A stretch of 7,969 nucleotides of DNA from Clostridia bacterium (GTDB lineage Bacteria > Bacillota_A > Clostridia > Oscillospirales > SIG627). Numbering within the stretch: position 1 is the first letter of the stretch; every line of letters begins with the position of its first letter. The DNA is taken from the NCBI GenBank assembly GCA_017508505.1, contig JAFVYT010000207.1:1-7969 (forward strand), given 5' to 3'. A program made the position numbers and the translations under genes. Below are positions 1-6,920 of this stretch, one piece after another. Below the pieces are notes generated by a model. The model was not told the origin of the DNA. It saw only the letters and a list, made by a program, of their open reading frames with translations, and did no database searches.

Positions 1-25
1 AATAAAAAAACGCATTTTTTGCTAC

Positions 26-109
26 GAACAAACTTCGCCACTCGACGTACCTTTGTACGCCTTCGGGTAACCAAAAAGCAAGGGTTACCTTGCTTTTTGC
101 TCAGTTTGT
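26..109. repeat. Multi-hairpin structured intergenic element
   Basis: Several nested inverted repeats occupy this otherwise non-coding stretch. GAACAAACT (26-34) can pair with AGTTTGT (103-109) as a closing stem. CGTAC (46-50) pairs with GTACG (55-59) around a 4-nt loop. A perfect 12-bp hairpin is formed by 72-83 with 88-99 around loop GTTA. GGTAACC (66-72) can instead pair with GGTTACC (83-89), which excludes the 12-bp hairpin. The density of complementary arms suggests a folded RNA or a dispersed intergenic repeat; it resembles sequence I associate with repeated non-coding elements of gut Firmicutes, but that is only a recollection. A T-run follows at 122-128. It could also be the structured 3' end of an upstream transcript. 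No gene is supported in 1-241. Confidence 0.4.
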
Positions 110-142
110 CCGTTCTGCATCTTTTTTTCCTATCCCCTTAAT

Positions 143-186
143 AGGAGCTGTAAAAAAACTTGAGTTTTTTTACAGCTCCTTTTTTT
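143..186 (+). terminator. Strong intrinsic terminator upstream of gene 1
   Basis: A perfect 17-bp stem (143-159 with 164-180) closes a TTGA loop (160-163), and the right arm runs into a T-tract ending at 186. The stem itself contains A7/T7, so the complement also carries a T-rich tail and the site could act in both directions. It would end any transcript entering from the left and isolates the six-gene array from whatever lies upstream of the window. Confidence 0.85.
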
Positions 187-195
187 GTTTTCCTC

Positions 196-224
196 TTTCA
201 AAATGCGGATCGGTATGATATAAT
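196..224 (+). promoter_or_regulatory. Promoter of gene 1 (sigma-A type, extended -10)
   Basis: A perfect -10 hexamer TATAAT lies at 219-224, preceded by TG at 216-217 (extended -10). A weak -35 candidate, TTTCAA (196-201), lies 17 bp upstream. It sits just downstream of the strong terminator and about 38 bases before the start codon. No operator-like palindrome is obvious around it. Confidence 0.75.
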
Positions 225-262
225 GTGGCAGTATAATCAAAATGACCCTTGGAGGTAACCGA

Positions 263-1609
263 ATGAAACGCATACTCTCTTTCTTATTCATCGCTCTGTT
301 TTTGCTTTCTTCCTGCAGTGAAAAGAAAAACGTTACCACCGAAGATGTTCCCGAGAAGGAAACGGGCGTGTCGGTAAGTGCTCCCGCATCCGAGGAGCGT
401 GAAACGCAAAAGGAGACACGGGAGGAGATCGAGACCGTACCGACCTATAACGAAACGGTGCAAGATCGCTCCGCAAAGGAAAAGCTCGAGGCGATCCCCG
501 TGGCCAATTCCTCCATGTCGTCGGATCAGCTTCGTCAGATCTGCCTGGACTATATGCGACTGCAGCTTTCCTTTCCCTGGACTCCCACCGAGGCCCTGAT
601 CCACGATAACCTGAACGTGAACCGCTATCCCGGCAAGGTCTACGGCGGCATCCCCTATCTGTCCACGGGCTCGGGAAACCTGTACCGTGCTATGGAATTC
701 TACGATCCCGAAACGGGAAGGATCGATACCACCGCCTTTAAAAAGGACGTGGCGAGATTTTCCAACGCCTGCTCCGGCGGCGCCTTTTGGGCCTGGGGCA
801 GAGTCATCAACTCCGCAAACTACTCCTGGACCTGGTCCATCACCCAGTACAACGGATTTGTCAACGTGGGTCCCTATACCTATTCCAAGACCCTTGAGAA
901 CTTCCACGAGGCAAACTCCACAAGCCCCAACAAATACACCGCCAAAAACGTGGTTCTGGAAAACGACGAGCAAACGATGTACGAGTCCTATGCGCTTCTT
1001 TTGCCTGCGGACGGGCTGGTGCATCCCGGGCACGTGAGAATGAATGCATCCGTTCCCACGGTGGTGCGAAACGCCGACGGCACCATTGACGGAAAGAAGA
1101 GCTTTACCACCTACTGCGATCAGGTAAAATACACCGATGAGGCTCACCACAAGCGCACGCAGGAGGACGGAACCGAGTATCGCGTGCAGGGAGGAGTGGA
1201 CGTGCAGATCAGCTTTGAGGAGCTGTACCGGACCTACTACATCCCCTTCACCTTCAAGGAATTTCTCGGGACGGATCCCGTGGAAAAGGCCGAGGTGACC
1301 CTGAGCGTGCCGGAGGGTGTCGTGAGCATTCGGGAATTGGCTAAGGCAAAGCTGGAGGCCAACTACGCCATCTCCGACGTCTTTCTGAATATCCTCTCTC
1401 CCGAGGGTGACGTGCTGTACAGCCGCGTCAGAAGAATGGACGACTTCTTCACCCGCGAGGTGAGCTTTCAGAAGGAGGTTTTCGTGTCCTCCGTCATCCG
1501 CGATACCGAGGGCTTTGAGGAGGGGGGCAAAAACCGCGTCGAGATCAGCTGTCAGCTCTCTACGGGGGAAAGGCTGACCGTTTACACGGCGACCCTTGCT
1601 GCAGCATAA
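263..1609 (+). CDS. Lipoprotein, putative papain-fold (NlpC/P60-like) family, paralog 1
   Basis: Encodes 448 residues. The start at 263 is preferred over an in-frame ATG at 242 because GGAGGT (251-256) lies 6 bases upstream and the signal peptide then begins MKRILS. A hydrophobic stretch ends in lipobox LSSC, with lipid-modified Cys18, so the protein is expected on the outer membrane face. Residues 19-75 are an E/T-rich linker. The family core follows: helix LRQICLD (Cys94), YGGIPY, NACSGG (Cys170), GPYTY, PADGLV, GHVRM (His257), CDQ (Asp286) and PFTFKEF (328-334), then a beta-rich C-terminal part. The GxPY / CSG / DGLV..GHV order is that of NlpC/P60 cysteine peptidases, so Cys170 and His257 are the proposed catalytic pair; this is inference. 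The spacing Cys94-Cys170 is 76, versus 80 in all five other copies. It is transcribed alone, between its own promoter and terminator. The substrate is unknown. Confidence 0.9.
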   Translation: MKRILSFLFIALFLLSSCSEKKNVTTEDVPEKETGVSVSAPASEERETQKETREEIETVPTYNETVQDRSAKEKLEAIPVANSSMSSDQLRQICLDYMRLQLSFPWTPTEALIHDNLNVNRYPGKVYGGIPYLSTGSGNLYRAMEFYDPETGRIDTTAFKKDVARFSNACSGGAFWAWGRVINSANYSWTWSITQYNGFVNVGPYTYSKTLENFHEANSTSPNKYTAKNVVLENDEQTMYESYALLLPADGLVHPGHVRMNASVPTVVRNADGTIDGKKSFTTYCDQVKYTDEAHHKRTQEDGTEYRVQGGVDVQISFEELYRTYYIPFTFKEFLGTDPVEKAEVTLSVPEGVVSIRELAKAKLEANYAISDVFLNILSPEGDVLYSRVRRMDDFFTREVSFQKEVFVSSVIRDTEGFEEGGKNRVEISCQLSTGERLTVYTATLAAA

Positions 1610-1615
1610 AAGCAC

Positions 1616-1647
1616 AAGGCAGAGGTTTCAAAGCCTCTGCCTTTTTT
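1616..1647 (+). terminator. Intrinsic terminator after gene 1
   Basis: AAGGCAGAGG (1616-1625) pairs perfectly with CCTCTGCCTT (1634-1643) around an 8-nt loop, with T's continuing to 1647. It starts six bases after the gene 1 stop, which makes gene 1 a single-gene transcription unit. Confidence 0.9.
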
Positions 1648-1673
1648 GGACAAAAAAAGTACCCAAAATGTTA

Positions 1674-1702
1674 TTTACAAACAAAGGGATTCATGATAGA
1701 AT
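1674..1702 (+). promoter_or_regulatory. Promoter of genes 2-3
   Basis: -35 TTTACA (1674-1679), a 17-bp spacer and -10 TAGAAT (1697-1702), with TG at 1694-1695 as an extended -10. The same two hexamers at the same spacing recur before gene 4 (4307-4335), although the spacers differ. Just downstream a small hairpin, GTAGA (1712-1716) with TCTAC (1721-1725) around TTTT, would sit near the 5' end of the transcript and might stabilise it. Confidence 0.8.
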
Positions 1703-1751
1703 AAAATTAGCGTAGATTTTTCTACAGAATAAGAATAAGGAGAAAAACACA

Positions 1752-3089
1752 ATGAAACGAATCGTAACGCTTCTAATCTGTCTTTCCATGATTCTCTCCT
1801 TGGTTGCCTGCTCCGGTGGAGCCAAGGAAACCGAAACGGCAGAGCCTCAAGGTGCACAGAACACCGCCCCCGTACAAAACGAGGAAAAGACCGAAGAAGA
1901 GAAAAAGACCGAGGAAAAGAAGCCCGTTACCGTTGAGGACACCTCTATGATCGAAAAGCTCAACGCGATCCCGATCGCCAATTCCTCCATGTCCTCGGAC
2001 GAGCTGCGCAAGATGTGTGTGGACTATATGAGACTTGCCTGCTCCTACACCTACACCCCCAGCAAGGACTACACCTACGTGGTTTCCAGCCAGGAGCTCA
2101 CGGAGGTGGAGTACAAGGGCCAGCTTTACGCAGGTCTTCCCTACGTGACCGCAGGAAGTGGCTCCCTTTACCGTGTTGCCAACTACTACGATTCCAAGAC
2201 CGGCGTTCTGAACATCTCTCCCTTCGTGGATAAGGCCTGGATGTACGGCAACGCCTGCTCCGGCGGCGTTTGCACCGCCTGGAGCCGCTGCATCAACTCC
2301 GTTCAGTTCGGTTATACGCAGCACATGACCCAGGGCAACGGCTACATCAACGTGGGTCCCTATACCTACCCCGATGACTTCAAGCTCTTTGAGAACAACC
2401 ACAGAAACAATTACGACGCCAAGGCCGTCATCAAGGAAAACGGCGAGCAGATCATGTATCAGTCCTACGCCGCACTGAAGCTGGGCGATGGCATCGTCAA
2501 CACCGGCCACGTCCGTATGAATTCCCTTGCCGAGCCCGTAGTGGTTTACAATGCAGACGGCACCATCAACGGTGAGGAAAGCTACATCACCTATCTGGAC
2601 CAAATCTGCTACAACACCTCCGAAACCTACAAAAAGACCCAGTCCGACGGAACCGTCTACTTTACTCAGGGCGGTATCGACGTAAAGTGCTCCTTCGCAA
2701 GCCTTTACAAGGGCAACTACCTCCCCTTCACCTTTGAGGAGTTCCTGGATCCCTCCAAGGTGGAAAAGGCATACGTTGACATCGGCATCACCGCAAGCTC
2801 CATCAAGCATGCTGATCTGAAGGCCGCTACCGTAAAGTCCAACTACAACATCTCCGACATCTACTTTTCCATCAAGGACGAGAGCGGAAAGGTGCTCCTC
2901 CCCGCACGCGCCATCCGCTGCAAGAACTTCTTCACCTATGAAGTAAAGCTTTCCGAGAAGATCGACGAAGCCTTCCCCGATACCATGGTATACAACTACG
3001 CCAAGGACGGCGGCATTCTGGAGGTTACCGTACAGCTTTACAACGGTGAGCTCATTACCGCTTACACCGGCAACATCACCTACAACTGA
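1752..3089 (+). CDS. Lipoprotein, putative papain-fold (NlpC/P60-like) family, paralog 2
   Basis: Encodes 445 residues; AAGGAG at 1737-1742 lies 9 bases before the ATG. The signal peptide ends in lipobox LVAC (lipid Cys20). Residues 21-62 form a charged linker whose KTEEE/KTEEK part comes from a short imperfect DNA repeat. Core motifs: LRKMCVD helix (Cys89), YAGLPY, NACSGG (Cys169, proposed nucleophile), INVGPYTY, KLGDGIV, GHVRM (His253), LDQ (Asp283) and PFTFEEF. The segment from KLGDG to GHVRM is the closest in the array to the NlpC/P60 'LKPGDL...HVG' pattern. A C-terminal part of about 100 residues ends the protein. Extra cysteines occur in and just after the active-site helix (GGVCTAWSRC). 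It is first in a two-gene unit: gene 3 begins 8 bases after its stop and lacks a signal peptide. The outer-surface location is well supported; the enzymatic role is inferred. Confidence 0.9.
   Translation: MKRIVTLLICLSMILSLVACSGGAKETETAEPQGAQNTAPVQNEEKTEEEKKTEEKKPVTVEDTSMIEKLNAIPIANSSMSSDELRKMCVDYMRLACSYTYTPSKDYTYVVSSQELTEVEYKGQLYAGLPYVTAGSGSLYRVANYYDSKTGVLNISPFVDKAWMYGNACSGGVCTAWSRCINSVQFGYTQHMTQGNGYINVGPYTYPDDFKLFENNHRNNYDAKAVIKENGEQIMYQSYAALKLGDGIVNTGHVRMNSLAEPVVVYNADGTINGEESYITYLDQICYNTSETYKKTQSDGTVYFTQGGIDVKCSFASLYKGNYLPFTFEEFLDPSKVEKAYVDIGITASSIKHADLKAATVKSNYNISDIYFSIKDESGKVLLPARAIRCKNFFTYEVKLSEKIDEAFPDTMVYNYAKDGGILEVTVQLYNGELITAYTGNITYN
1881..1922 (+). repeat. Short imperfect tandem repeat in the gene 2 linker
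   Basis: About three imperfect units of a GAGGAAAAGACC-like sequence run in tandem and encode the Glu/Lys/Thr-rich spacer between the lipid anchor and the folded part of paralog 2. Such purine-rich repeats can change length by slippage, which would lengthen or shorten the tether without disturbing the domain if whole codons are gained or lost. Confidence 0.55.
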
Positions 3090-3097
3090 TCCCGATT

Positions 3098-4246
3098 ATG
3101 GGGAAAGAAATTGTCATCCCCGAGTCCTTCACAAGGGCTCTGGACGAAATTCCCATCGCAAACGACCAAATGTCTCCCGAAATGCTGCGGAGGATCTGCA
3201 CCGACTATATGCGGCTGCAGCTGACCTTTCCCTGGCAGACGAAGGAGGACTACGCGTTCTCTCACGGAAAGCCGGGTCGGGTCACCCTCATCTCGAAGAG
3301 CACCCTTTACGGAGGACTCCCTTACATCACAGGGGGAAACGGCAATCTTTACCGAGTAGCTGAGTTTTACAACGAGGAGGAAAGATCAATCGATCTTTCC
3401 TCTTTCCGTGAAAATCCCGAATGGTTCGGGAACACCTGCTCCGGTGCGGCGTGCTGTGCCTGGGCAAGGGCCATCAGCTCGGTAAAGCGCTTCGGCGGCA
3501 CCGCCGAGATGACACGATACAACGGCTATCTGCCCGTGGGCCCGTACACCTACGATAAGGAAACGGAGTGCTTTGTCAAAAGCACAAAGGAATCCAAGCG
3601 GGAGCGGGACTACACCCCCCGCACCGTGTGTCAGGAGAACGGAGCCCGAACGATGTACCATTCCTACGCCGCCCTGCGGGCGGGAGACGGGCTTTTGAGC
3701 CGCGCCCACGTGAGAATGGTGGCAAGAGAGGCCGAGGTGGTCTACGATCCCGACGGGAACGTCGTCCCCGGAGAGAGCTTCGTATACTTTCTGGATCAGG
3801 TTATGACCCAAAAGGTAAAGCAGCTCCCGGATGGAAGCACCATACGGATCCAAGGGAGCGTGGACGTTCCCATCAGCTTCTACTCCCTCTTCAAGGACGG
3901 TTACATTCCCTTTACCTTCGCGGAATTGATCGGGGAAAAAAGAGCGGAGCGCGCCTGCGTTGAGAAAAACCTGCCCGACGGGCTTTGGGGCAAGGGCGAG
4001 GAGTCCCTTCAGATCCACTCCAATTACCCCATCTCCGACGCATACCTTACCTTGTTTGACGAAAAGGGTGAGGAGATCTTTTACGAGGCTCTGAGAAGCA
4101 GTGACTTTATTGTAAGAAAAATGGATCTTTCGCCGCTTTACGAAAAAGGGCGAAGGGCCGCAAGGGAGCGGGACGCCAAGACGGTGCTCGTGACCTGTCG
4201 CCTCTTAAACGGAGAGCTTTTGACCCTTTACGAGGGGAAGATATAG
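3098..4246 (+). CDS. Signal-less member of the same family, paralog 3
   Basis: Encodes 382 residues and begins almost directly with the family core (MGKEIVIPESFTRALDEIPI), with no hydrophobic leader, lipobox or linker. A cytoplasmic location is therefore expected. Core motifs are intact: LRRICTD (Cys34), YGGLPY, GNTCSGAACC (Cys114, proposed nucleophile), PVGPYTY, AGDGLL, AHVRM (His204), LDQ (Asp233) and PFTFAE. Cys34 to Cys114 is 80 residues, as in four other copies. Together with gene 4 it carries the variant CSGAA..AWARAISSV..FG, so these two are sister copies. The start lies 8 bases after the gene 2 stop without a recognisable Shine-Dalgarno sequence, so translation probably depends on reinitiation after gene 2. 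No upstream in-frame stretch resembles a signal peptide. It may act on a cytoplasmic substrate, or regulate or mimic the secreted copies; the sequence does not decide. Confidence 0.88.
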   Translation: MGKEIVIPESFTRALDEIPIANDQMSPEMLRRICTDYMRLQLTFPWQTKEDYAFSHGKPGRVTLISKSTLYGGLPYITGGNGNLYRVAEFYNEEERSIDLSSFRENPEWFGNTCSGAACCAWARAISSVKRFGGTAEMTRYNGYLPVGPYTYDKETECFVKSTKESKRERDYTPRTVCQENGARTMYHSYAALRAGDGLLSRAHVRMVAREAEVVYDPDGNVVPGESFVYFLDQVMTQKVKQLPDGSTIRIQGSVDVPISFYSLFKDGYIPFTFAELIGEKRAERACVEKNLPDGLWGKGEESLQIHSNYPISDAYLTLFDEKGEEIFYEALRSSDFIVRKMDLSPLYEKGRRAARERDAKTVLVTCRLLNGELLTLYEGKI

Positions 4247-4254
4247 AAAAAACG

Positions 4255-4282
4255 AGGAAGGATTCAAGAATCCTTCCTTTTT
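4255..4282 (+). terminator. Intrinsic terminator after gene 3
   Basis: A perfect 10-bp stem (4255-4264 with 4269-4278) closes the loop CAAG, followed by T's to 4282 and further T-rich sequence. It begins 8 bases after the gene 3 stop and closes the gene 2-3 unit. Confidence 0.88.
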
Positions 4283-4306
4283 CTTTCACATTTCTTTCGC
4301 AAAGCA

Positions 4307-4335
4307 TTTACAAACGTTTTATTTTCGTGTAGAAT
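4307..4335 (+). promoter_or_regulatory. Promoter of genes 4-6
   Basis: -35 TTTACA (4307-4312), a 17-bp spacer and -10 TAGAAT (4330-4335). The hexamers and spacing are identical to the promoter of genes 2-3, while the spacer sequence differs and a canonically placed extended -10 TG is missing. The first ATG of gene 4 lies about 32 bases downstream, leaving no room for a longer gene 4 with a signal peptide. Confidence 0.8.
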
Positions 4336-4367
4336 AAATAAGGAATCGTCAGAAAGGAATTGTATTT

Positions 4368-5540
4368 ATGGCTGAAAAAACGAATTCGCAGACGGGAGAG
4401 GCTAAAAATCTACTGAGGGAATTAAAAAAAATCCCTATCGCAAAAAAAGGGATGAAGCCCGATGATTTGAGAAGAATCTGCGTAGACACGATGCGACTGC
4501 AATTGACCTTTCTATGGACCCCCGACCGTGACTGGTCCTACGTGATCGAGAGAGGAAACATCCACGTTGACATCAAAAAGGGCACGCGATACGGCGGCTT
4601 TCCCTATGTAACCAAGGGGTCCGGAAACCTTTACCGCACCGCCGAGTTCTACGATGAAGAAACGAATATTCTGCCAATGGACCTTGCCGCTCCCACCGCA
4701 AGGATCTTCGGCAATGCCTGCTCCGGCGCCGCAAGCATCGCCTGGGCAAGAGCGATCTCCTCGGTAACACGCTTCGGCTATACCAGACATATGACGCAAA
4801 AGAGCGGATATTTGCCCATAGGCCCCTACACCTATCCGAAGGATCTGGAGCAATTCGTCAAGCCTGAGATCGACAAGGTTTGGGATCCGAGTATCCCCGA
4901 ATATACCCCCGCCGAGATCACCAAGGAGAACGGAGAGGAGACGATGTACGAGTCCTATGCACTCCTTTTGCCTGCAGACGGCATCGTCAACAAGACCCAC
5001 GTCAGAATGGTTTCCGACGTACCCGTGGTAGTACGGGACGAGAACGGCAAAATCCTGCCGGAGGAAAGCTTTGTTTGTGCTTTGGACCAGACCTATAAAA
5101 AGAAACCGCCGGAGCTTGAGCCTCCCATTCGCTTCCAAGGAGGCGTGGACGTAAATTACAGCTTCAAGACGCTTTTTGAAAGCGGATATATCCCCTTCAC
5201 CTTTGCGGAGTTTCATGGAAAGGCCGAGGTTCAGGAAGCCGAAAGCGCTCTGATCGGCGGTGACAGTGCCTCTCCGCTCCTTCCCATGGGGGCGAAGGCT
5301 GTCTCCAACAAGCCAATCTCCGATCTCATTTACACCCTTTCCGATGAAGACGGCATTCTTTGTACGCACAAGGTTCAAAACGACGACTTTATCATCAAGG
5401 AGATGGGGACCGAGAGCTTCCCCGAGAAGGACTTCCTTTCGGCAGCAAAGGGCAAAAAAGCAGTCTTTACGGTTGCTCTGCAGCTTTATAACGGTGAAAA
5501 GCCCGTGATCTTCCAAAAAAAGATCAGCGGAATCAATTAA
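4368..5540 (+). CDS. Signal-less member of the same family, paralog 4
   Basis: Encodes 390 residues; AAAGGA (4353-4358) lies 9 bases before the ATG. The N-terminus is polar (MAEKTNSQTGEAKNLLRELK) with no hydrophobic leader or lipobox, so the protein should stay in the cytoplasm. Family core: KIPIAKKGM, LRRICVD (Cys38), YGGFPY, GNACSGAA (Cys118, proposed nucleophile), LPIGPYTY, PADGIV, THVRM (His211), LDQ (Asp240) and PFTFAEF, then the C-terminal part ending at 390. It groups with paralog 3 by CSGAA..AWARAISSV..FG but shares FGYT.HMTQ with paralog 2 and ESYALLLPADG with paralog 1, a mosaic that suggests recombination between copies. It is first in a unit with two lipoprotein genes, the reverse of the order in the gene 2-3 unit. 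The catalytic role is inferred from motif order only. Confidence 0.9.
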   Translation: MAEKTNSQTGEAKNLLRELKKIPIAKKGMKPDDLRRICVDTMRLQLTFLWTPDRDWSYVIERGNIHVDIKKGTRYGGFPYVTKGSGNLYRTAEFYDEETNILPMDLAAPTARIFGNACSGAASIAWARAISSVTRFGYTRHMTQKSGYLPIGPYTYPKDLEQFVKPEIDKVWDPSIPEYTPAEITKENGEETMYESYALLLPADGIVNKTHVRMVSDVPVVVRDENGKILPEESFVCALDQTYKKKPPELEPPIRFQGGVDVNYSFKTLFESGYIPFTFAEFHGKAEVQEAESALIGGDSASPLLPMGAKAVSNKPISDLIYTLSDEDGILCTHKVQNDDFIIKEMGTESFPEKDFLSAAKGKKAVFTVALQLYNGEKPVIFQKKISGIN

Positions 5541-5562
5541 GAATCAATTCAGACTCAATTAA
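5530..5562 (+). repeat. Three tandem 11-bp units spanning the gene 4 stop
   Basis: GAATCAATTAA (5530-5540), GAATCAATTCA (5541-5551) and GACTCAATTAA (5552-5562) follow each other without gaps. The first unit contains the last codons and TAA stop of gene 4; the third runs into the Shine-Dalgarno region of gene 5. This looks like slippage-generated expansion of a short spacer; a protein-binding role is possible but unsupported. Confidence 0.7.
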
Positions 5563-5577
5563 AAAGGAGAAACGACT

Positions 5578-6894
5578 ATGAAACGCACCCTTTCCCTTCT
5601 CATCGCGGTTTTGATGCTTTTGAGTGCGGCGGGCTGCAGCACCGAGCTGAAGGCCCCTCCCGCGGAGGAGCCCTTGGCCACAACAGAGACCTCGGAGGCG
5701 GAACAGAAGCCCGCAGCCACCCCCGCCACCAAGGAAACAAAGCCCGAGATCCGCTATCCCAACGTGACGGAGCCCTTGACTCCCGAAAGGCTCGCGGAGA
5801 TCCCCATTGCCAATTCCAATATGTCCATCGATGAGTTGCGTCAAATCTGTCTGGACTACTTTAAGCTCCAGCTTTCCTTCTCCTGGACGCCCGATGCCAA
5901 TTACACCTACGTCATCGAAAGCAGCGACAGAAAGGTTCGTTTGACCACGGGCAGCGTTTACGGTGGCATCCCCTACGTCACCGTCGGCACGGGCAACCTT
6001 TACCGTTGGCTTGAGACCTATGACACCGAGACGGGCATTATGAACGTTTCCGATTATGAGAAGCAGCCCAAGCACCTGGGGAACCAGTGCTCCGTAGGCG
6101 CCTGGTGGGGATGGGGCAGAGTCATCAATTCCGCCCATTACACCTGGACCCAATCTATGGTGCTCAAAAACGGCTTTATCCCCGTTGGCCCTTATACCTA
6201 CGATCCCGAGCTCCCCTCCTACCTGCCCAAGGATAACAATCCCACCAAAACGATCTGTCAGGCAAACGGTCACGACGTAATGTACGAGTCCTATGCCAAG
6301 CTCCAGCCCGCGGACGGTTTGGTTTGTTATGGCACCGCAGGACACGTGAGAATGGTTGCCTCTGCCCCCAACGTCGTCTACGATGCAAACGGAAAGATCG
6401 ACGGAAACAGGAGCACTCTCAAATATCACGATCAGACCTCCAGCTGGCGTACCGGCAGCCAATCCGACGGAAGCCTGAAGGAATTTCAGGGCGGTCGCTC
6501 CGTTGAGGTAAGCTTCCAGAAGCTGTACTCCTCCTCTTATCTGCCCTTCACCTTTGCCGAATTTCTCGGAACCGATCCCGTAGAAAAATCCACAGCCTCC
6601 TGCACCCTCACCTCCTCCGAGGTTAGCGTTGCAGAGCTGAAGGCGGCTAAGGTAAACGCCAACTACTCCATTTCCGACACCTTCGTGGTCATCAAAAATG
6701 CCGAGACCGGCGAAGAGGTAAACCGCTTTGTCAACCGTGCCTTGAGAGCCTCTCTTTTGGAGATGGATCTGGAAAACACGGTGATGGAGGGCGCCCTTGC
6801 ACCTTACACCGACGGAAAGCACACCGTGGAGATCTCCCTGCAGCTTTCCACCGGTGAGAAGCCCACGGTTTACCAAGGCAAGCTGATTCCCTAA
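5578..6894 (+). CDS. Lipoprotein, putative papain-fold (NlpC/P60-like) family, paralog 5
   Basis: Encodes 438 residues; AAGGAG (5564-5569) lies 8 bases before the ATG. The leader ends in SAAGC, a usable though less canonical lipobox (lipid Cys20), then a Pro/Ala/Thr/Glu-rich linker to about residue 65. Core motifs: LRQICLD (Cys91), YGGIPY, GNQCSVGAWWGWG (Cys171), PVGPYTY, PADGLV, GHVRM (His256), HDQ (Asp285) and PFTFAEFLGTDPVEK. CSG has become CSV, and tryptophans crowd the helix after the proposed nucleophile, a signature shared with paralog 6 and partly with paralog 1. There is a two-residue insertion before GHVRM relative to paralog 1. The C-terminal part ends in EISLQLSTGEKPTVYQGKL, close to paralog 1. 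It follows gene 4 by 37 bases and precedes gene 6 by 26, so co-transcription is likely. Surface attachment is well supported, activity inferred. Confidence 0.9.
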   Translation: MKRTLSLLIAVLMLLSAAGCSTELKAPPAEEPLATTETSEAEQKPAATPATKETKPEIRYPNVTEPLTPERLAEIPIANSNMSIDELRQICLDYFKLQLSFSWTPDANYTYVIESSDRKVRLTTGSVYGGIPYVTVGTGNLYRWLETYDTETGIMNVSDYEKQPKHLGNQCSVGAWWGWGRVINSAHYTWTQSMVLKNGFIPVGPYTYDPELPSYLPKDNNPTKTICQANGHDVMYESYAKLQPADGLVCYGTAGHVRMVASAPNVVYDANGKIDGNRSTLKYHDQTSSWRTGSQSDGSLKEFQGGRSVEVSFQKLYSSSYLPFTFAEFLGTDPVEKSTASCTLTSSEVSVAELKAAKVNANYSISDTFVVIKNAETGEEVNRFVNRALRASLLEMDLENTVMEGALAPYTDGKHTVEISLQLSTGEKPTVYQGKLIP

Positions 6895-6920
6895 TCCGCA
6901 ATCGAAAGGAGGATGCTTGA

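Noticed and set aside
26..109. tRNA-like cloverleaf
   Set aside because: Arm lengths do not fit a tRNA, and there is no T-loop GTTCRA consensus or CCA-compatible acceptor stem.
1..139. Open frame through the left-edge element as the end of an upstream gene
   Set aside because: More than one forward frame is largely open across this palindrome-rich stretch, and the translation (Arg/Leu/Phe-rich) looks like read-through of a repeat, with no recognisable protein.
242..262. Upstream in-frame ATG as the start of gene 1
   Set aside because: It would place MTLGGNR before the signal peptide and lie upstream of the clear GGAGGT site; the ATG at 263 matches the MKR starts of the other lipoproteins.
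284..1615. Long open frame on the minus strand antisense to gene 1 (similar ones lie opposite genes 2, 4, 5 and 6)
   Set aside because: No ribosome binding site or promoter, Gly/Val/His-rich composition typical of an antisense shadow, and stop-free only because the sense genes rarely use TTA, CTA and TCA codons.
5530..5562. CRISPR array
   Set aside because: Units are 11 bp and directly adjacent, with no spacers.
5541..5577. Separate promoter for gene 5
   Set aside because: The spacer is only 37 bases with no -35/-10 pair at suitable spacing; the AT-rich character comes from the 11-bp repeats.
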